Both the position numbers and the translations under genes were made by a program. From contig NW_027096039.1 of assembly GCF_040115645.1 (NCBI RefSeq), positions 124,001 through 188,000 on the forward strand: a stretch of DNA of 64,000 nucleotides, given 5' to 3'. The notes under the pieces were generated by a model. It ran no database searches. It saw nothing but the letters and a program-made list of their open reading frames with translations, and was not told the origin of the DNA. Source of the stretch: Euwallacea fornicatus. Lineage: Eukaryota > Arthropoda > Insecta > Coleoptera > Curculionidae. Below are positions 1-12,392 of the stretch, one piece after another. Every line of letters starts with the position of its first letter. The first letter of the stretch is position 1.

Positions 1-303
1 TGTCAAATTAATCAGCTCCACGAGATTTTGAAGATATCACAACACATCATGATTGCGTCTTGTTAAATTTCCAAGAAAAATAGTACTTTATGTGCTCAAC
101 ACACTACTTTTGTGACTTTTTAAAACTTGAAGCTCGATAACTTCGGCAAATGAGGACTAAATTTGTTAAACAAGTGTACAAATTAATCAACTCGACGAGA
201 TTTTCAGGATGTCACAACACATCATGATTGCGTCTTGTTAAATTTCCAAGAAAAATAGTACTTTATGTGCTCAACACACTACTTTTGTGACTTTTCAAAC
301 TTT

Positions 304-479
304 GAAGCTCGATAACTTAGGCACATGAGGACCAAATTTGTTAAACAAGTGTCAAATTAATTAACTCGACGAGATTTTCAGGATGTCACAACACACATCA
401 TGATTGCGTCTTGTTAAATTTCCAAGAAAAATAGTACTTTATGTGCTCAACACACTACTTTTGTGACTTTTCAAACTTT
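304..479 (+). repeat. Representative C monomer (compensating indels)
   Basis: This variant has two linked length changes: AAACAAGTGTC lacks one A relative to AAACAAAGTGTC, and CACAACACACATC has two extra bases relative to CACAACACATC. It also has AACTCGACGAG instead of AGCTCGACGAG. The net length is 176 bp. Copies with a T for G substitution (CATCATTATTGCG) mark many block starts from 21.8 to 48.1 kb. C monomers are common to about 50.9 kb, and I saw none to the right of that. Confidence 0.9.
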
Positions 480-655
480 GAAGCTCGATAACTTAGGCAA
501 ATGAGGACCAAATTTGTTAAACAAGTGTCAAATTAATCAACTCGACGAGATTTTCAGGATGTCACAACACACATCATGATTGCGTCTTGTTAAATTTCCA
601 AGAAAAATAGTACTTTATGTGCTCAACACACTACTTTTGTGACTTTTCAAACTTT

Positions 656-830
656 GAAGCTCGATAACTTAGGCAAATGAGGACCAAATTTGTGAAACAA
701 AGTGTCAAATTAATCAGCTCGACGAGATTTTCAGGATGTCACAACACATCATGATTGCGTCTTGTTAAATTTCCAAGAAAAATAGTACTTTATGAGCTCA
801 ACACACAACTTTTGTGACTTTTCAAATTTT
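656..830 (+). repeat. Representative D monomer (GAGCTC type)
   Basis: This variant carries TTATGAGCTCAACACAC in place of TTATGTGCTCAACACAC, then CAACTTTTGTGAC and TTCAAATTTTG. Its head usually has TTTGTGAAACAAAG, where most monomers have TTTGTTAAACAAAG. The GTGAAAC head and GAGCTC tail travel together in most blocks, and the next monomer often begins CAGCAAATGAGGACGAAAT. The string CACAACTTTTGTG forms a short dyad, CACAA-CTT-TTGTG, that most beta copies lack because they have CACTAC. Confidence 0.9.
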
Positions 831-1005
831 GAAGCTCGATAACTTCAGCAAATGAGGACCAAATTTGTTAAACAAAGTGTCAAATTAATCAGCTCCACGA
901 GATTTTGAAGATATCACAACACATCATGATTGCGTCTTGTTAAATTTCCAAGAAAAATAGTACTTTATGTGCTCAACACACTACTTTTGTGACTTTTTAA
1001 AACTT
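831..1005 (+). repeat. Representative B monomer (CTCCACGAG type)
   Basis: This variant is marked by CAGCTCCACGAG followed by TTTTGAAGATATCACAAC, where the commonest form has CAGCTCGACGAG and TTTTCAGGATGTCACAAC. Downstream it has the beta haplotype. It occurs throughout the window, in most higher-order units. This copy ends with TTTTTAAAACTT, a sub-variant that usually leads into CTTCGGC in the following monomer. Other B copies end with TTTTCAAACTTT and lead into CTTAGGC. Confidence 0.9.
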
Positions 1006-1705
1006 GAAGCTCGATAACTTCGGCAAATTAGGACCAAATTTGTTAAACAAGTGTCAAATTAATCAACTCGACGAGATTTTCAGGATGTCACAACACACAT
1101 CATGATTGCGTCTTGTTAAATTTCCAAGAAAAATAGTACTTTATGTGCTCAACACACTACTTTTGTGACTTTTCAAACTTTGAAGCTCGATAACTTCGGC
1201 AAATGAGGACTAAATTTGTTAAACAAGTGTCAAATTAATCAGCTCCACGAGATTTTGAAGATATCACAACACATCATGATTGCGTCTTGTTAAATTTCCA
1301 AGAAAAATAGTACTTTATGTGCTCAACACACTACTTTTGTGACTTTTCAAACTTTGAAGCTCGATAACTTAGGCAAATGAGGACCAAATTTGTTAAACAA
1401 GTGTCAAATTAATCAACTCGACGAGATTTTCAGGATGTCACAACACACATCATGATTGCGTCTTGTTAAATTTCCAAGAAAAATAGTACTTTATGTGCTC
1501 AACACACTACTTTTGTGACTTTTCAAACTTTGAAGCTCGATAACTTCGGTAAATGAGGACTAAATTTGTTAAACAAGTGTCAAATTAATCAGCTCCACGA
1601 GATTTTGAAGATATCACAACACATCATGATTGCGTCTTGTTAAATTTCCAAGAAAAATAGTACTTTATGTGCTCAACACACTACTTTTGTGACTTTTCAA
1701 ACTTT

Positions 1706-1881
1706 GAAGCTCGATAACTTAGGCAAATGAGGACCAAATTTGTTAAACAAAGTGTCAAATTAATCAGCTCGACGAGATATTCAGGATGTCACAACACACC
1801 ATGATTGCATCTTGTTGAATTTCCAAGAAAATTAGTACTATATGTGTTCAAACACACAACTTTTGTGACTTTTCAAATTTT
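1706..1881 (+). repeat. Representative alpha monomer (176 bp)
   Basis: This monomer type differs from beta at a linked set of sites: GAGATATTCAGG instead of GAGATTTTCAGG, ACACACCATG, GCATCTTGTTGAA, AAAATTAGTACTATATG, TGTTCAAACACACAAC, and TTCAAATTTTG before the next anchor. The same haplotype recurs many times up to about 51.1 kb. To the right of that I found it only at about 59.1 kb, so it is depleted from the right-hand part of the window. The tract TAGTACTA is an 8-bp perfect palindrome present only in this type. Confidence 0.9.
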
Positions 1882-2279
1882 GAAGCTCGATAACTTCAGC
1901 AAATGAGGACCAAATTTGTTAAACAATGTGTCAAATTAATCAGCTCCACGAGATTTTGAAGATATCACAACACACCATGATTGCGTCTTGTTAAATTTCC
2001 AAGAAAAATAGTACTTTATGTGCTCAACACACTACTTTTGTGACTTTTTAAAACTTGAAGCTCGATAACTTCGGCAAATTAGGACCAAATTTGTTAAACA
2101 AAGTGTCAAATTAATCAGTTCGACGAGATATTCAGGATGTCACAACACGCCATGATTGCATCTTGTTGAATTTCCAAGAAAATTAGTACTATATGTGTTC
2201 AAACACACAACTTTTGTGACTTTTCAAATTTTGAAGCTCGATAACTTCAGCAAATGAGGACCAAATTTGTTAAACAAAG

Positions 2280-4892
2280 TGTCAAATTAATCAGCTCCAC
2301 GAGATTTTGAAGATATCACAACACATCATGATTGCGTCTTGTTAAATTTCCAAGAAAAATAGTACTTTATGTGCTCAACACACTACTTTTGTGACTTTTT
2401 AAAACTTGAAGCTCGATAACTTCGGCAAATGAGGACTAAATTTGTTAAACAAGTGTACAAATTAATCAACTCGACGAGATTTTCAGGATGTCACAACACA
2501 TCATGATTGCGTCTTGTTAAATTTCCAAGAAAAATAGTACTTTATGTGCTCAACACACTACTTTTGTGACTTTTCAAACTTTGAAGCTCGATAACTTAGG
2601 CACATGAGGACCAAATTTGTTAAACAAGTGTCAAATTAATTAACTCGACGAGATTTTCAGGATGTCACAACACACATCATGATTGCGTCTTGTTAAATTT
2701 CCAAGAAAAATAGTACTTTATGTGCTCAACACACTACTTTTGTGACTTTTCAAACTTTGAAGCTCGATAACTTAGGCAAATGAGGACCAAATTTGTTAAA
2801 CAAGTGTCAAATTAATCAACTCGACGAGATTTTCAGGATGTCACAACACACATCATGATTGCGTCTTGTTAAATTTCCAAGAAAAATAGTACTTTATGTG
2901 CTCAACACACTACTTTTGTGACTTTTCAAACTTTGAAGCTCGATAACTTAGGCAAATGAGGACCAAATTTGTGAAACAAAGTGTCAAATTAATCAGCTCG
3001 ACGAGATTTTCAGGATGTCACAACACATCATGATTGCGTCTTGTTAAATTTCCAAGAAAAATAGTACTTTATGAGCTCAACACACAACTTTTGTGACTTT
3101 TCAAATTTTGAAGCTCGATAACTTCAGCAAATGAGGACCAAATTTGTTAAACAAAGTGTCAAATTAATCAGCTCCACGAGATTTTGAAGATATCACAACA
3201 CATCATGATTGCGTCTTGTTAAATTTCCAAGAAAAATAGTACTTTATGTGCTCAACACACTACTTTTGTGACTTTTCAAACTTTGAAGCTCGATAACTTA
3301 GGCAAATGAGGACCAAATTTGTGAAACAAAGTGTCAAATTAATCAGCTCGACGAGATTTTCAGGATGTCACAACACATCATGATTGCGTCTTGTTAAATT
3401 TCCAAGAAAAATAGTACTTTATGAGCTCAACACACAACTTTTGTGACTTTTCAAATTTTGAAGCTCGATAACTTCAGCAAATGAGGACCAAATTTGTTAA
3501 ACAAGTGTCAAATTAATCAACTCGACGAGATTTTCAGGATGTCACAACACACATCATGATTGCGTCTTGTTAAATTTCCAAGAAAAATAGTACTTTATGT
3601 GCTCAACACACTACTTTTGTGACTTTTCAAACTTTGAAGCTCGATAACTTAGGCAAATGAGGACCAAATTTGTGAAACAAAGTGTCAAATTAATCAGCTC
3701 GACGAGATTTTCAGGATGTCACAACACATCATGATTGCGTCTTGTTAAATTTCCAAGAAAAATAGTACTTTATGTGCTCAACACACTACTTTTGTGACTT
3801 TTTAAAACTTGAAGCTCGATAACTTCGGCAAATTAGGACCAAATTTGTTAAACAAGTGTCAAATTAATCAACTCGACGAGATTTTCAGGATGTCACAACA
3901 CACATCATGATTGCGTCTTGTTAAATTTCCAAGAAAAATAGTACTTTATGTGCTCAACACACTACTTTTGTGACTTTTCAAACTTTGAAGCTCGATAACT
4001 TAGGCAAATGAGGACCAAATTTGTTAAACAAGTGTCAAATTAATCAACTCGACGAGATTTTCAGGATGTCACAACACACATCATGATTGCGTCTTGTTAA
4101 ATTTCCAAGAAAAATAGTACTTTATGTGCTCAACACACTACTTTTGTGACTTTTCAAACTTTGAAGCTCGATAACTTCGGTAAATGAGGACTAAATTTGT
4201 TAAACAAGTGTCAAATTAATCAGCTCCACGAGATTTTGAAGATATCACAACACATCATGATTGCGTCTTGTTAAATTTCCAAGAAAAATAGTACTTTATG
4301 TGCTCAACACACTACTTTTGTGACTTTTCAAACTTTGAAGCTCGATAACTTAGGCAAATGAGGACCAAATTTGTTAAACAAAGTGTCAAATTAATCAGCT
4401 CGACGAGATATTCAGGATGTCACAACACACCATGATTGCATCTTGTTGAATTTCCAAGAAAATTAGTACTATATGTGTTCAAACACACAACTTTTGTGAC
4501 TTTTCAAATTTTGAAGCTCGATAACTTCAGCAAATGAGGACCAAATTTGTTAAACAATGTGTCAAATTAATCAGCTCCACGAGATTTTGAAGATATCACA
4601 ACACACCATGATTGCGTCTTGTTAAATTTCCAAGAAAAATAGTACTTTATGTGCTCAACACACTACTTTTGTGACTTTTTAAAACTTGAAGCTCGATAAC
4701 TTCGGCAAATTAGGACCAAATTTGTTAAACAAAGTGTCAAATTAATCAGTTCGACGAGATATTCAGGATGTCACAACACGCCATGATTGCATCTTGTTGA
4801 ATTTCCAAGAAAATTAGTACTATATGTGTTCAAACACACAACTTTTGTGACTTTTCAAATTTTGAAGCTCGATAACTTCAGCAAATGAGGAC
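2280..4892 (+). repeat. Higher-order unit I, copy 2 (15 monomers)
   Basis: This repeats the variant order of copy 1, with two rearrangements in whole-monomer steps. Three extra monomers lie at about 3277-3802, raising the offset to copy 1 from 2279 to 2805 bp. One monomer present in copy 1 (about 1195-1368) is missing, lowering the offset to 2631 bp. Markers AACAATGTGTC and CACGCCATG keep the 2631-bp offset to the end of the unit. The match ends where copy 2 reads GAGGACTAAAT (4893) and copy 1 reads GAGGACCAAAT. Confidence 0.85.
3277..3802 (+). repeat. Three-monomer insertion inside unit I copy 2
   Basis: These 526 bp are absent from copy 1 at the equivalent point (997/998). Their own sequence is satellite: the marker GTGAAACAAAG at 3321 repeats the one at 2971 (350 bp, two monomers earlier) and recurs at 3672. 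The insert therefore looks like a local duplication of neighbouring D and C monomers rather than foreign DNA. Sequence resumes in phase, with TTTTTAAAACTT as in copy 1. Confidence 0.8.
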
Positions 4893-5038
4893 TAAATTTG
4901 TTAAACAAAGTGTCAAATTAATCAACTCGACGAGATTTTCAGGATGTCACAACACATCATGATTGCGTCTTGTTAAATTTCCAAGAAAAATGGTACTTTA
5001 TGAGCTCAACACCCAACTTTTGTGGCTTTTCAAAACTT
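4864..5038 (+). repeat. Representative E monomer (CACCCAAC / TGTGGC)
   Basis: This variant is marked by GAGCTCAACACCCAAC, TTTTGTGGCTTTTC and AAAACTTG before the next anchor. The next monomer typically reads CTTCGGCAAGTAAGGACC (or AAGTATGGACC) and AAATTTCTTAAAC. It recurs at about 5.5, 8.7, 12.2, 14.8, 15.2, 17.9, 18.5, 29.7, 30.2, 34.8, 36.7, 39.5 and 42.1 kb. This copy also has AATGGTAC for AATAGTAC, a private change shared only with the copy at about 12,174, which ties those two segments together. Confidence 0.88.
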
Positions 5039-6050
5039 GAAGCTCGATAACTTCGGCAAGTATGGACCAAATTTCTTAAACAAAGTGTCAAATTAATCAG
5101 CTCGACGAGATATTCAGGATGTCACAACACATCATGATTACATCTTGTTGAATTTCCAAGAAAATTAGTACTATATGTGTTCAAACACACAACTTTTGTG
5201 ACTTTTCAAATTTTGAAGCTCGATAACTTCAGCAAATGAGGACCAAATTTGTTAAACAAAGTATGAAATTAATCAGCTCCACGAGATTTTGAAGATATCA
5301 CAACACATCATGATTGCGTCTTGTTAAATTTCCAAGAAAAATAGTACTTTATGTGCTCAACACACTACTTTTGTGACTTTTCAAACTTTGAAGCTCGATA
5401 ACTTAGGCAAATGAGGACCAAATTTGTGAAACAAAGTGTCAAATTAATCAGCTCGACGAGATTTTCAGGATGTCACAACACATCATGATTGCGTCTTGTT
5501 AAATTTCCAAGAAAAATAGTACTTTATGAGCTCAACACCCAACTTTTGTGGCTTTTCAAAACTTGAAGCTCGATAACTTCGGCAAGTAAGGACCAAATTT
5601 CTTAAACAAAGTGTCAAATTAATCAGCTCGACCAGATATTCAGGATGTCACAACACATCATGATTGCATCTTGTTGAATTTCCAAGAAAATTAGTACTAT
5701 ATGTGTTCAAACACACAACTTTTGTGACTTTTCAAATTTTGAAGCTCGATAACTTCAGCAAATGAGGACCAAATTTGTTAAACAAAGTATGAAATTAATC
5801 AGCTCCACGAGATTTTGAAGATATCACAACACATCATGATTGCGTCTTGTTAAATTTCCAAGAAAAATAGTACTTTATGTGCTCAACACACTACTTTTGT
5901 GACTTTTCAAACTTTGAAGCTCGATAACTTAGGCAAATGAGGACCAAATTTGTGAAACAAAGTGTCAAATTAATCAGCTCGACGAGATTTTCAGGATGTC
6001 ACAACACATCATGATTGCGTCTTGTTAAATTTCCAAGAAAAATAGTACTT
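4930..6050 (+). repeat. Tandem trimer, 526-bp period, ~2 copies
   Basis: The run from the E monomer through an alpha monomer and a B monomer is repeated 526 bp later. The marker AAAGTATGAAATT, where most copies have AAAGTGTCAAATT, sits at 5261 and 5787 (first G). Differences between the copies are single bases, for example AAGTATGGACC against AAGTAAGGACC and TGATTACATC against TGATTGCATC, plus CTCGACCAG in the second copy. The following stretch to about 6872 is ordinary mixed satellite: B, C and alpha monomers, with another GTATGAAATT at 6837. Confidence 0.8.
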
Positions 6051-6872
6051 TATGAGCTCAACACACAACTTTTGTGACTTTTCAAATTTTGAAGCTCGAT
6101 AACTTCAGCAAATGAGGACCAAATTTGTTAAACAAAGTGTCAAATTAATCAGCTCCACGAGATTTTGAAGATATCACAACACATCATGATTGCGTCTTGT
6201 TAAATTTCCAAGAAAAATAGTACTTTATGTGCTCAACACACTACTTTTGTGACTTTTTAAAACTTGAAGCTCGATAACTTCGGCAAATGAGGACCAAATT
6301 TGTTAAACAAGTGTCAAATTAATCAACTCGACGAGATTTTCAGGATGTCACAACACATCATGATTGCATCTTGTTAAATTTCCAAGAAAAATAGTACTTT
6401 ATGTGCTCAACACACTACTTTTGTGACTTTTCAAACTTTGAAGCTCGATAACTTAGGCAAATGAGGACCAAATTTGTTAAACAAGTGTCAAATTAATCAA
6501 CTCGACGAGATTTTCAGGATGTCACAACACATCATGATTGCATCTTGTTGAATTTCCAAGAAAATTAGTACTATATGTGTTCAAACACACAACTTTTGTG
6601 ACTTTTCAAATTTTGAAGCTCGATAACTTCAGCAAATGAGGACCAAATTTGTTAAACAAAGTGTCAAATTAATCAGCTCCACGAGATTTTGAAGATATCA
6701 CAACACATCATGATTGCATCTTGTTGAATTTCCAAGAAAATTAGTACTATATGTGTTCAAACACACAACTTTTGTGACTTTTCAAATTTTGAAGCTCGAT
6801 AACTTCAGCAAATGAGGACCAAATTTGTTAAACAAAGTATGAAATTAATCAGCTCCACGAGATTTTGAAGAT

Positions 6873-8573
6873 ATCACAACACATCATGATTGCGTCTTGT
6901 TAAATTTCCAAGAAAAATAGTACTTTATGTGCTCAACACACTACTTTTGTGACTTTTCAAACTTTGAAGCTCGATAACTTAGGCACATGAGGACCAAATT
7001 TGTTAAACAAGTGTCAAATTAATTAACTCGACGAGATTTTCAGGATGTCACAACACACATCATGATTGCGTCTTGTTAAATTTCCAAGAAAAATAGTACT
7101 TTATGTGCTCAACACACTACTTTTGTGACTTTTCAAACTTTGAAGCTCGATAACTTAGGCAAATGAGGACCAAATTTGTTAAACAAGTGTCAAATTAATC
7201 AACTCGACGAGATTTTCAGGATGTCACAACACACATCATGATTGCGTCTTGTTAAATTTCCAAGAAAAATAGTACTTTATGTGCTCAACACACTACCTTT
7301 GTGACTTTTCAAACTTTGAAGCTCGATAACTTAGGCAAATGAGGACCAAATTTGTGAAACAAAGTGTCAAATTAATCAGCTCGACGAGATTTTCAGGATG
7401 TCACAACACATCATGATTGCGTCTTGTTAAATTTCCAAGAAAAATAGTACTTTATGAGCTCAACACACACCTTTTGTGACTTTTCAAATTTTGAAGCTCG
7501 ATAACTTCAGCAAATGAGGACCAAATTTGTTAAACAAAGTGTCAAATTAATCAGCTCCACGAGATTTTGAAGATATCACAACACATCATGATTGCGTCTT
7601 GTTAAATTTCCAAGAAAAATAGTACTTTATGTGCTCAACACACTACTTTTGTGACTTTTTAAAACTTGAAGCTCGATAACTTCGGCAAATTAGGACCAAA
7701 TTTGTTAAACAAGTGTCAAATTAATCAACTCGACGAGATTTTCAGGATGTCACAACACATATCATGATTGCGTCTTGTTAAATTTCCAAGAAAAATAGTA
7801 CTTTATGTGCTCAACACACTACTTTTGTGACTTTTCAAACTTTGAAGCTCGATAACTTCGGCAAATGAGGACTAAATTTGTTAAACAAGTGTCAAATTAA
7901 TCAGCTCCACGAGATTTTGAAGATATCACAACACATCATGATTGCGTCTTGTTAAATTTCCAAGAAAAATAGTACTTTATGTGCTCAACACACTACTTTT
8001 GTGACTTTTCAAACTTTGAAGCTCGATAACTTAGGCAAATGAGGACCAAATTTGTTAAACAAAGTGTCAAATTAATCAGCTCGACGAGATATTCAGGATG
8101 TCACAACACACCATGATTGCATCTTGTTGAATTTCCAAGAAAATTAGTACTATATGTGTTCAAACACACAACTTTTGTGACTTTTCAAATTTTGAAGCTC
8201 GATAACTTCAGCAAATGAGGACCAAATTTGTTAAACAATGTGTCAAATTAATCAGCTCCACGAGATTTTGAAGATATCACAACACACCATGATTGCGTCT
8301 TGTTAAATTTCCAAGAAAAATAGTACTTTATGTGCTCAACACACTACTTTTGTGACTTTTTAAAACTTGAAGCTCGATAACTTCGGCAAATTAGGACCAA
8401 ATTTGTTAAACAAAGTGTCAAATTAATCAGTTCGACGAGATATTCAGGATGTCACAACACGCCATGATTGCATCTTGTTGAATTTCCAAGAAAATTAGTA
8501 CTATATGTGTTCAAACACACAACTTTTGTGACTTTTCAAATTTTGAAGCTCGATAACTTCAGCAAATGAGGAC
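6873..8573 (+). repeat. Higher-order unit I, copy 3 (shortened)
   Basis: This copy aligns with copy 1 at an offset of 6662 bp (38 monomers) through GGCACATGAGG (about 6984) and CGGCAAATTAGG (7683). After about 8040 the offset drops to 6312 bp, so two monomers of copy 1 (about 1389-1740, including the CTTCGGTAAATG copy) are missing here. The AACAATGTGTC and CACGCCATG markers follow in the usual order. It continues into the E-type segment exactly as copy 2 does. Confidence 0.83.
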
Positions 8574-9109
8574 TAAATTTGTTAAACAAAGTGTCAAATT
8601 AATCAACTCGACGAGATTTTCAGGATGTCACAACACATCATGATTGCGTCTTGTTAAATTTCCAAGAAAAATAGTACTTTATGAGCTCAACACCCAACTT
8701 TTGTGGCTTTTCAAAACTTGAAGCTCGATAACTTCGGCAAGTATGGACCAAATTTCTTAAACAAAGTGTCAAATTAATCAGCTCGACGAGATATTCAGGA
8801 TGTCACAACACATCATGATTACATCTTGTTGAATTTCCAAGAAAATTAGTACTATATGTGTTCAAACACACAACTTTTGTGACTTTTCAAATTTTGAAGC
8901 TCGATAACTTCAGCAAATGAGGACCAAATTTGTTAATCAAAGTGTCAAATTAATCAGCTCCACGAGATTTTGAAGATATCACAACACATCATGATTGCGT
9001 CTTGTTAAATTTCCAAGAAAAATAGTACTTTATGTGCTCAACACACTACTTTTGTGACTTTTCAAACTTTGAAGCTCGATAACTTAGGCAAATGAGGACC
9101 AAATTTGTT
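8574..9109 (+). repeat. E-type three-monomer segment following unit I
   Basis: This segment matches 4893-5428 at a constant offset of 3681 bp (21 monomers), including the rare AAGTATGGACC and TGATTACATC. The first part also matches 12076-12392. It differs from the 4.9-kb copy by AATAGTAC for AATGGTAC, by TTAATCAAAG (about 8935) for TTAAACAAAG, and by lacking the GTATGAAATT change. It appears to be the normal right-hand neighbour of unit I. Confidence 0.8.
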
Positions 9110-11010
9110 AAACAAGTGTCAAATTAATCAACTCGACGAGATTTTCAGGATGTCACAACACATCATGATTGCGTCTTGTTAAATTTCCAAGAAAATTAGT
9201 ACTATATGTGTTCAAACACACAACTTTTGTGACTTTTCAAATTTTGAAGTTCGATAACTTCGGCAAATGAGGACTAAATGTGTTAAACAAAGTGTCAAAT
9301 TAATCAACTCGACGAGATTTTCAGGATGTCACAACACATCATGATTGCGTCTTGTTAAATTTCCAAGAAAAATAGTACTTTATGTGCTCAACACACTACT
9401 TTTGTGGCTTTTCAAAACTTGAAGCTCGATAACTTCGGCAAGTAAGGACCAAATTTCTTAAACAAAGTGTCAAATTAATCAGCTCGACGAGATATTCAGG
9501 ATGTCACAACACATCATGATTGCATCTTGTTGAATTTCCAAGAAAATTAGTACTATATGTGTTCAAACACACAACTTTTGTGACTTTTCAAATTTTGAAG
9601 CTCGATAACTTCAGCAAATGAGGACCAAATTTCTTAAACAAAGTATGAAATTAATCAGCTCCACGAGATTTTGAAGATATCACAACACATCATGATTGCG
9701 TCTTGTTAAATTTCCAAGAAAAATAGTACTTTATGTGCTCAACACACTACTTTTGTGACTTTTCAAACTTTGAAGCTCGATAACTTAGGCAAATGAGGAC
9801 CAAATTTGTGAAACAAAGTGTCAAATTAATCAGCTCGACGAGATTTTCAGGATGTCACAACACATCATGATTGCGTCTTGTTAAATTTCCAAGAAAAATA
9901 GTACTTTATGAGCTCAACACACAACTTTTGTGACTTTTCAAATTTTGAAGCTCGATAACTTCAGCAAATGAGGACGAAATTTGTTAAACAAAGTGTCAAA
10001 TTAATCAGCTCGACGAGATTTTCAGGATGTCACAACACATCATGATTGCGTCTTGTTAAATTTCCAAGAAAAATAGTACTTTATGAGCTTAACACACAAC
10101 TTTTGTGACTTTTCAAATTTTGAAGCTCGATAACTTCAGCAAATGAGGACCAAATTTGTTAAACAAAGTGTCAAATTAATCAGCTCCACGAGATTTTGAA
10201 GATATCACAACACATCATGATTGCGTCTTGTTAAATTTCCAAGAAAAATAGTACTTTATGTGCTCAACACACTACTTTTGTGACTTTTTAAAACTTGAAG
10301 CTCGATAACTTCGGCAAATGAGGACCAAATTTGTTAAACAAGTGTCAAATTAATCAACTCGACGAGATTTTCAGGATGTCACAACACATCATGATTGCAT
10401 CTTGTTAAATTTCCAAGAAAAATAGTACTTTATGTGCTCAACACACTACTTTTGTGACTTTTCAAACTTTGAAGCTCGATAACTTAGGCAAATGAGGACC
10501 AAATTTGTTAAACAAGTGTCAAATTAATCAACTCGACGAGATTTTCAGGATGTCACAACACATCATGATTGCATCTTGTTGAATTTCCAAGAAAATTAGT
10601 ACTATATGTGTTCAAACACACAACTTTTGTGACTTTTCAAATTTTGAAGCTCGATAACTTCAGCAAATGAGGACCAAATTTGTTAAACAAAGTGTCAAAT
10701 TAATCAGCTCCACGAGATTTTGAAGATATCACAACACATCATGATTGCGTCTTGTTAAATTTCCAAGAAAAATAGTACTTTATGTGCTCAACACACTACT
10801 TTTGTGACTTTTCAAACTTTGAAGCTCGATAACTTAGGCAAATGAGGACCAAATTTGTTAAACAAGTGTCAAATTAATCAACTCGACGAGATTTTCAGGA
10901 TGTCACAACACATCATGATTGCATCTTGTTGAATTTCCAAGAAAATTAGTACTATATGTGTTCAAACACACAACTTTTGTGACTTTTCAAATTTTGAAGC
11001 TCGATAACTT
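9110..11010 (+). repeat. Mixed satellite linking unit I copies 3 and 4
   Basis: From the GTATGAAATT marker at 9643, this block matches 5787 onward at 3856 bp (22 monomers). After one extra monomer around 9971-10146 it matches at 4031 bp (23 monomers), up to about 10746. The extra monomer is bracketed by GAGGACGAAATTTG and GAGCTTAACACAC, the latter a private T for C at 10090 that recurs near 16.57, 25.32 and 28.47 kb. A chimeric monomer at about 9170-9250 joins the beta GCGTCTTGTTAAA to the alpha ATTAGTACTATATG. Confidence 0.78.
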
Positions 11011-12392
11011 CGGCAAATGAGGACTAAATTTGTTAAACAAGTGTCAAATTAATCAGCTCCACGAGATTTTGAAGATATCACAACACATCATGATTGCGTC
11101 TTGTTAAATTTCCAAGAAAAATAGTACTTTATGTGCTCAACACACTACTTTTGTGACTTTTCAAACTTTGAAGCTCGATAACTTAGGCAAATGAGGACCA
11201 AATTTGTTAAACAAGTGTCAAATTAATCAACTCGACGAGATTTTCAGGATGTCACAACACACATCATGATTGCGTCTTGTTAAATTTCCAAGAAAAATAG
11301 TACTTTATGTGCTCAACACACTACTTTTGTGACTTTTCAAACTTTGAAGCTCGATAACTTCGGTAAATGAGGACTAAATTTGTTAAACAAGTGTCAAATT
11401 AATCAGCTCCACGAGATTTTGAAGATATCACAACACATCATGATTGCGTCTTGTTAAATTTCCAAGAAAAATAGTACTTTATGTGCTCAACACACTACTT
11501 TTGTGACTTTTCAAACTTTGAAGCTCGATAACTTAGGCAAATGAGGACCAAATTTGTTAAACAAAGTGTCAAATTAATCAGCTCGACGAGATATTCAGGA
11601 TGTCACAACACACCATGATTGCATCTTGTTGAATTTCCAAGAAAATTAGTACTATATGTGTTCAAACACACAACTTTTGTGACTTTTCAAATTTTGAAGC
11701 TCGATAACTTCAGCAAATGAGGACCAAATTTGTTAAACAATGTGTCAAATTAATCAGCTCCACGAGATTTTGAAGATATCACAACACACCATGATTGCGT
11801 CTTGTTAAATTTCCAAGAAAAATAGTACTTTATGTGCTCAACACACTACTTTTGTGACTTTTTAAAACTTGAAGCTCGATAACTTCGGCAAATTAGGACC
11901 AAATTTGTTAAACAAAGTGTCAAATTAATCAGTTCGACGAGATATTCAGGATGTCACAACACGCCATGATTGCATCTTGTTGAATTTCCAAGAAAATTAG
12001 TACTATATGTGTTCAAACACACAACTTTTGTGACTTTTCAAATTTTGAAGCTCGATAACTTCAGCAAATGAGGACTAAATTTGTTAAACAAAGTGTCAAA
12101 TTAATCAACTCGACGAGATTTTCAGGATGTCACAACACATCATGATTGCGTCTTGTTAAATTTCCAAGAAAAATGGTACTTTATGAGCTCAACACCCAAC
12201 TTTTGTGGCTTTTCAAAACTTGAAGCTCGATAACTTCGGCAAGTATGGACCAAATTTCTTAAACAAAGTGTCAAATTAATCAGCTCGACGAGATATTCAG
12301 GATGTCACAACACATCATGATTACATCTTGTTGAATTTCCAAGAAAATTAGTACTATATGTGTTCAAACACACAACTTTTGTGACTTTTCAA
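11011..12392 (+). repeat. Higher-order unit I, copy 4 (right part only)
   Basis: This block matches copy 1 from 1197 onward at 9814 bp (56 monomers), including CTTCGGTAAATG at 11361, AACAATGTGTC and CACGCCATG. It then follows copy 2 through the E monomer at 7183 bp (41 monomers), sharing the private AATGGTAC and AAGTATGGACC. It stops at about 12392, where TTCAAACTTTG replaces the expected TTCAAATTTTG. The left half of unit I is absent. Confidence 0.83.

Larger units (their letters stand above)
1..2279 (+). repeat. Higher-order unit I, copy 1 (13 monomers)
   Basis: The variant order from base 1 begins again at 2280, an offset of 2279 bp, or 13 monomers. Private markers shared with copy 2 include the inserted A in GTGTACAAATT (about 174 and 2453), GGCACATGAGG (322 and 2601), CTTCGGTAAATG (1547 and 4178), AACAATGTGTC (1923 and 4554) and CACGCCATG (about 2147 and 4778). 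Bases 1-997 match 2280-3276 with no difference I could see. The left boundary is the edge of the window. Confidence 0.88.

Noticed and set aside
3277..3802. Foreign insertion in unit I copy 2
   Set aside because: The extra 526 bp are three ordinary monomers matching neighbours 350 bp away, so this is local duplication.
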